The translations under genes and the position numbers were made by a program. 32,859 nucleotides of DNA from Actinomycetota bacterium (GTDB lineage Bacteria; Actinomycetota; Acidimicrobiia; Spongiisociales; UBA5794), in contig JAADIG010000008.1 in assembly GCA_013151445.1 (NCBI GenBank), positions 1 to 32,859 of the forward strand, given 5' to 3'. Below the pieces are notes generated by a model that worked only from the letters and a program-made list of their open reading frames with translations, did not search any database and was not told the DNA's origin. Position 1 is the first letter of the stretch, and each line of letters begins with the position of its first letter. Below, piece by piece: positions 31,079-32,859 of this stretch.

Positions 31079-32326
31079 ATGTCGACATCCGTCTCACATC
31101 CCGATGTTCTTGTGGTTGGCGGTGGCCCGGGCGGTTGTGCCGCGGGCTACTGGCTGGCGCGCAAGGGGGTATCGGCTCTTGTTGTTGAAAAGAAAACCTA
31201 TCCACGCGAAAAGACGTGTGGCGATGGGCTTACCCCGCGGGCGATAAAGCAGTTGCTCGACATGGATTTCGACTTCTCGGTACCTCAGATACACCGGATC
31301 AAGGGGTTGCGAGCGTACGCAGGTGACCTCATGTTGGAAATGCCGTGGCCGGAACGAACGTCGTATCCAAACTGGGGAGCCTCGATTCGCCGTTCGGATC
31401 TCGACGGCGCCGTGGCACACCTCGCCGAAAAGCAGGGGGCCGAAGTTCGCCAGGCGACCGAGGCCATCGCCGTCGTCGAGGACAAGCGGCTGGTTGGTGT
31501 CGACCTGAAATCGGCAGACGGGTCCATCGAGCGAGTATTCCCGAGGGTGGTCGTCATCGCTGACGGATCTCTCAGTCGCTTCGGTCGCGCACTGTCCACC
31601 GAGCGTCGCAAGGACTACCCGTTCGCGCTTGCGGTCCGCACATACTATGAGTCACCGAATTCGGCCGATGAGTACATCGAGAGTCAGCTCGACATTCGCG
31701 ACGTGCGGGGCCGATCCCTGCCGAGTTATGGATGGGTGTTCCCACTCGGCGATGGGACAATCAATGTTGGCGTCGGTGCGCTGTCGACGTTCAAGGGGTG
31801 GAAGGACGTCAACACGTCACACATGCTCGAAGCGTATGTCGCCGGGCTTCCCGACCATTGGAAGGTCTCGGGGGTCGACGCCCTGCAACCGGCGACCGGC
31901 GGGAAACTCCCAATGGCGATGTCCGTCGGACCGAAGGTCGGTGCAAACTGGTTGGTCATCGGCGATGCCGCGGGTGCCATCAACCCATTCAATGGCGAGG
32001 GGATCGACTACGCCTATGAGACGGGCCGACTGGCCGCCGATGTGATCGTTGAGGCGTTGGCGGCAGACGATCTTGCGCTGCTATCTCGTTACGCGCAGGT
32101 ACTCGAGGATGAGTATGCCGCCTACCACAAGGTGGCGAGGTTGTTCGTGAAGATCATCGGGAACCCTTCGGTTATGAGAGGACTCACCCAGGTCGGTCTG
32201 CGCTCGCGACCGCTCATGGAATGGACGCTTAAGGTGATGGCCAACCTCCTGGAGCCCGAGGAGTACGGGATGACCGAACGCGTTTACAAGGCGATCGAAA
32301 AGGTAGTGAGGATCGTCCCCGGTTAG
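31079..32326 (+). CDS. Geranylgeranyl/menaquinone reductase-like FAD enzyme
   Basis: A 415-residue flavoprotein with the FAD-binding start VLVVGGGPGGCAAGYWLARKG, the KTCGDGLTPRA motif of the geranylgeranyl reductase family, and GDAAGAINPFNGEGIDYAYE near residue 305, binding the flavin ribityl/pyrophosphate. Mycobacterial MenJ, a close family member, saturates one isoprene unit of menaquinone. Near the bc operon this suggests tailoring of the menaquinone side chain, but archaeal-type lipid or carotenoid substrates are possible. No clear ribosome site; ATG 31079 fits the family start. It ends 12 bases before the dehalogenase remnant. Confidence 0.87.
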   Translation: MSTSVSHPDVLVVGGGPGGCAAGYWLARKGVSALVVEKKTYPREKTCGDGLTPRAIKQLLDMDFDFSVPQIHRIKGLRAYAGDLMLEMPWPERTSYPNWGASIRRSDLDGAVAHLAEKQGAEVRQATEAIAVVEDKRLVGVDLKSADGSIERVFPRVVVIADGSLSRFGRALSTERRKDYPFALAVRTYYESPNSADEYIESQLDIRDVRGRSLPSYGWVFPLGDGTINVGVGALSTFKGWKDVNTSHMLEAYVAGLPDHWKVSGVDALQPATGGKLPMAMSVGPKVGANWLVIGDAAGAINPFNGEGIDYAYETGRLAADVIVEALAADDLALLSRYAQVLEDEYAAYHKVARLFVKIIGNPSVMRGLTQVGLRSRPLMEWTLKVMANLLEPEEYGMTERVYKAIEKVVRIVPG

Positions 32327-32338
32327 ACCGGTGCTCCG

Positions 32339-32807
<469 letters not shown>

Positions 32808-32816
32808 AAGTGCGGC

Positions 32817-32837
32817 ACCTATCTCGCCCGGATAGGT
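32817..32837. terminator. Stem-loop after the dehalogenase remnant
   Basis: ACCTATC (32817-32823), loop TCGCCCG, GATAGGT (32831-32837): a perfect 7-bp stem ten bases after the TAA. It may be the original terminator of the dehalogenase gene or serve a gene beyond the right edge. Confidence 0.4.
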
Positions 32838-32859
32838 CGAGAAGTCATCCCGGCTGACG

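Overview
The window looks like chromosome from a high-GC, probably uncultured actinobacterium; Acidimicrobiia-like is my best guess, made without any phylogeny. Pointers are a mycothiol-type glycosyltransferase (mshA) followed by a YbjN protein, an RsiG-like protein with c-di-GMP-type motifs, a glutaredoxin-like/rex pair, menaquinone-type respiratory genes, dense packing with 1-8 nt stop/start overlaps, and frequent GTG starts. I see no rRNA, tRNA, CRISPR array or insertion sequence. No stretch above about 300 bases lacks a gene; the longest gaps hold the regulatory sites listed.

Region 1 (1-6065): the N-terminal part of a large secreted DUF11-repeat protein (cut by the left edge), thiI, a membrane protein resembling a K+ channel, a Clp1/Grc3-like polynucleotide kinase and a VOC-fold protein. 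Region 2 (6306-11494, minus strand): a coupled operon running M23 peptidase, RsiG-like protein, asparaginase, acetyltransferase, MshA, YbjN. Region 3 (11682-13156): a Fluc fluoride channel and a MoaD-like domain fused to a polytopic membrane domain. Region 4 (13222-17295, minus): a homogentisate catabolism operon (IclR regulator, HmgA, unknown protein, FahA) with a palindromic operator. Region 5 (17555-21168, plus): PAS-LuxR regulator, HMG-CoA lyase, SAM hydrolase, then a glutaredoxin-like protein and Rex, whose start codon sits in a near-consensus Rex operator.

Region 6 (21271-30015) is the most unusual. A seven-gene minus-strand operon encodes a b6-type cytochrome bc complex: split cytochrome b, Rieske protein, a two-helix dihaem cytochrome c, an 8Fe ferredoxin and two unknown membrane proteins. 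The b6-like subunit has a Cys exactly 51 residues before its first haem His, as in cytochromes b6 that bind an extra covalent haem. Divergent from it are a CcoN-CcoO-like fusion whose oxidase domain has lost every haem and copper ligand, and a membrane cytochrome c. That cytochrome c and the cytochrome b C-terminal subunit share a small helical repeat on Ala/Pro-rich linkers. I infer a menaquinol-oxidising supercomplex using a catalytically dead oxidase-like subunit as a cytochrome c carrier or scaffold.

Region 7 (30201-32859): a secreted protein, a geranylgeranyl/menaquinone-reductase-like flavoprotein that fits the menaquinone theme, and a haloalkane dehalogenase pseudogene with two frameshifts, a large internal deletion and a 12-bp tandem repeat.
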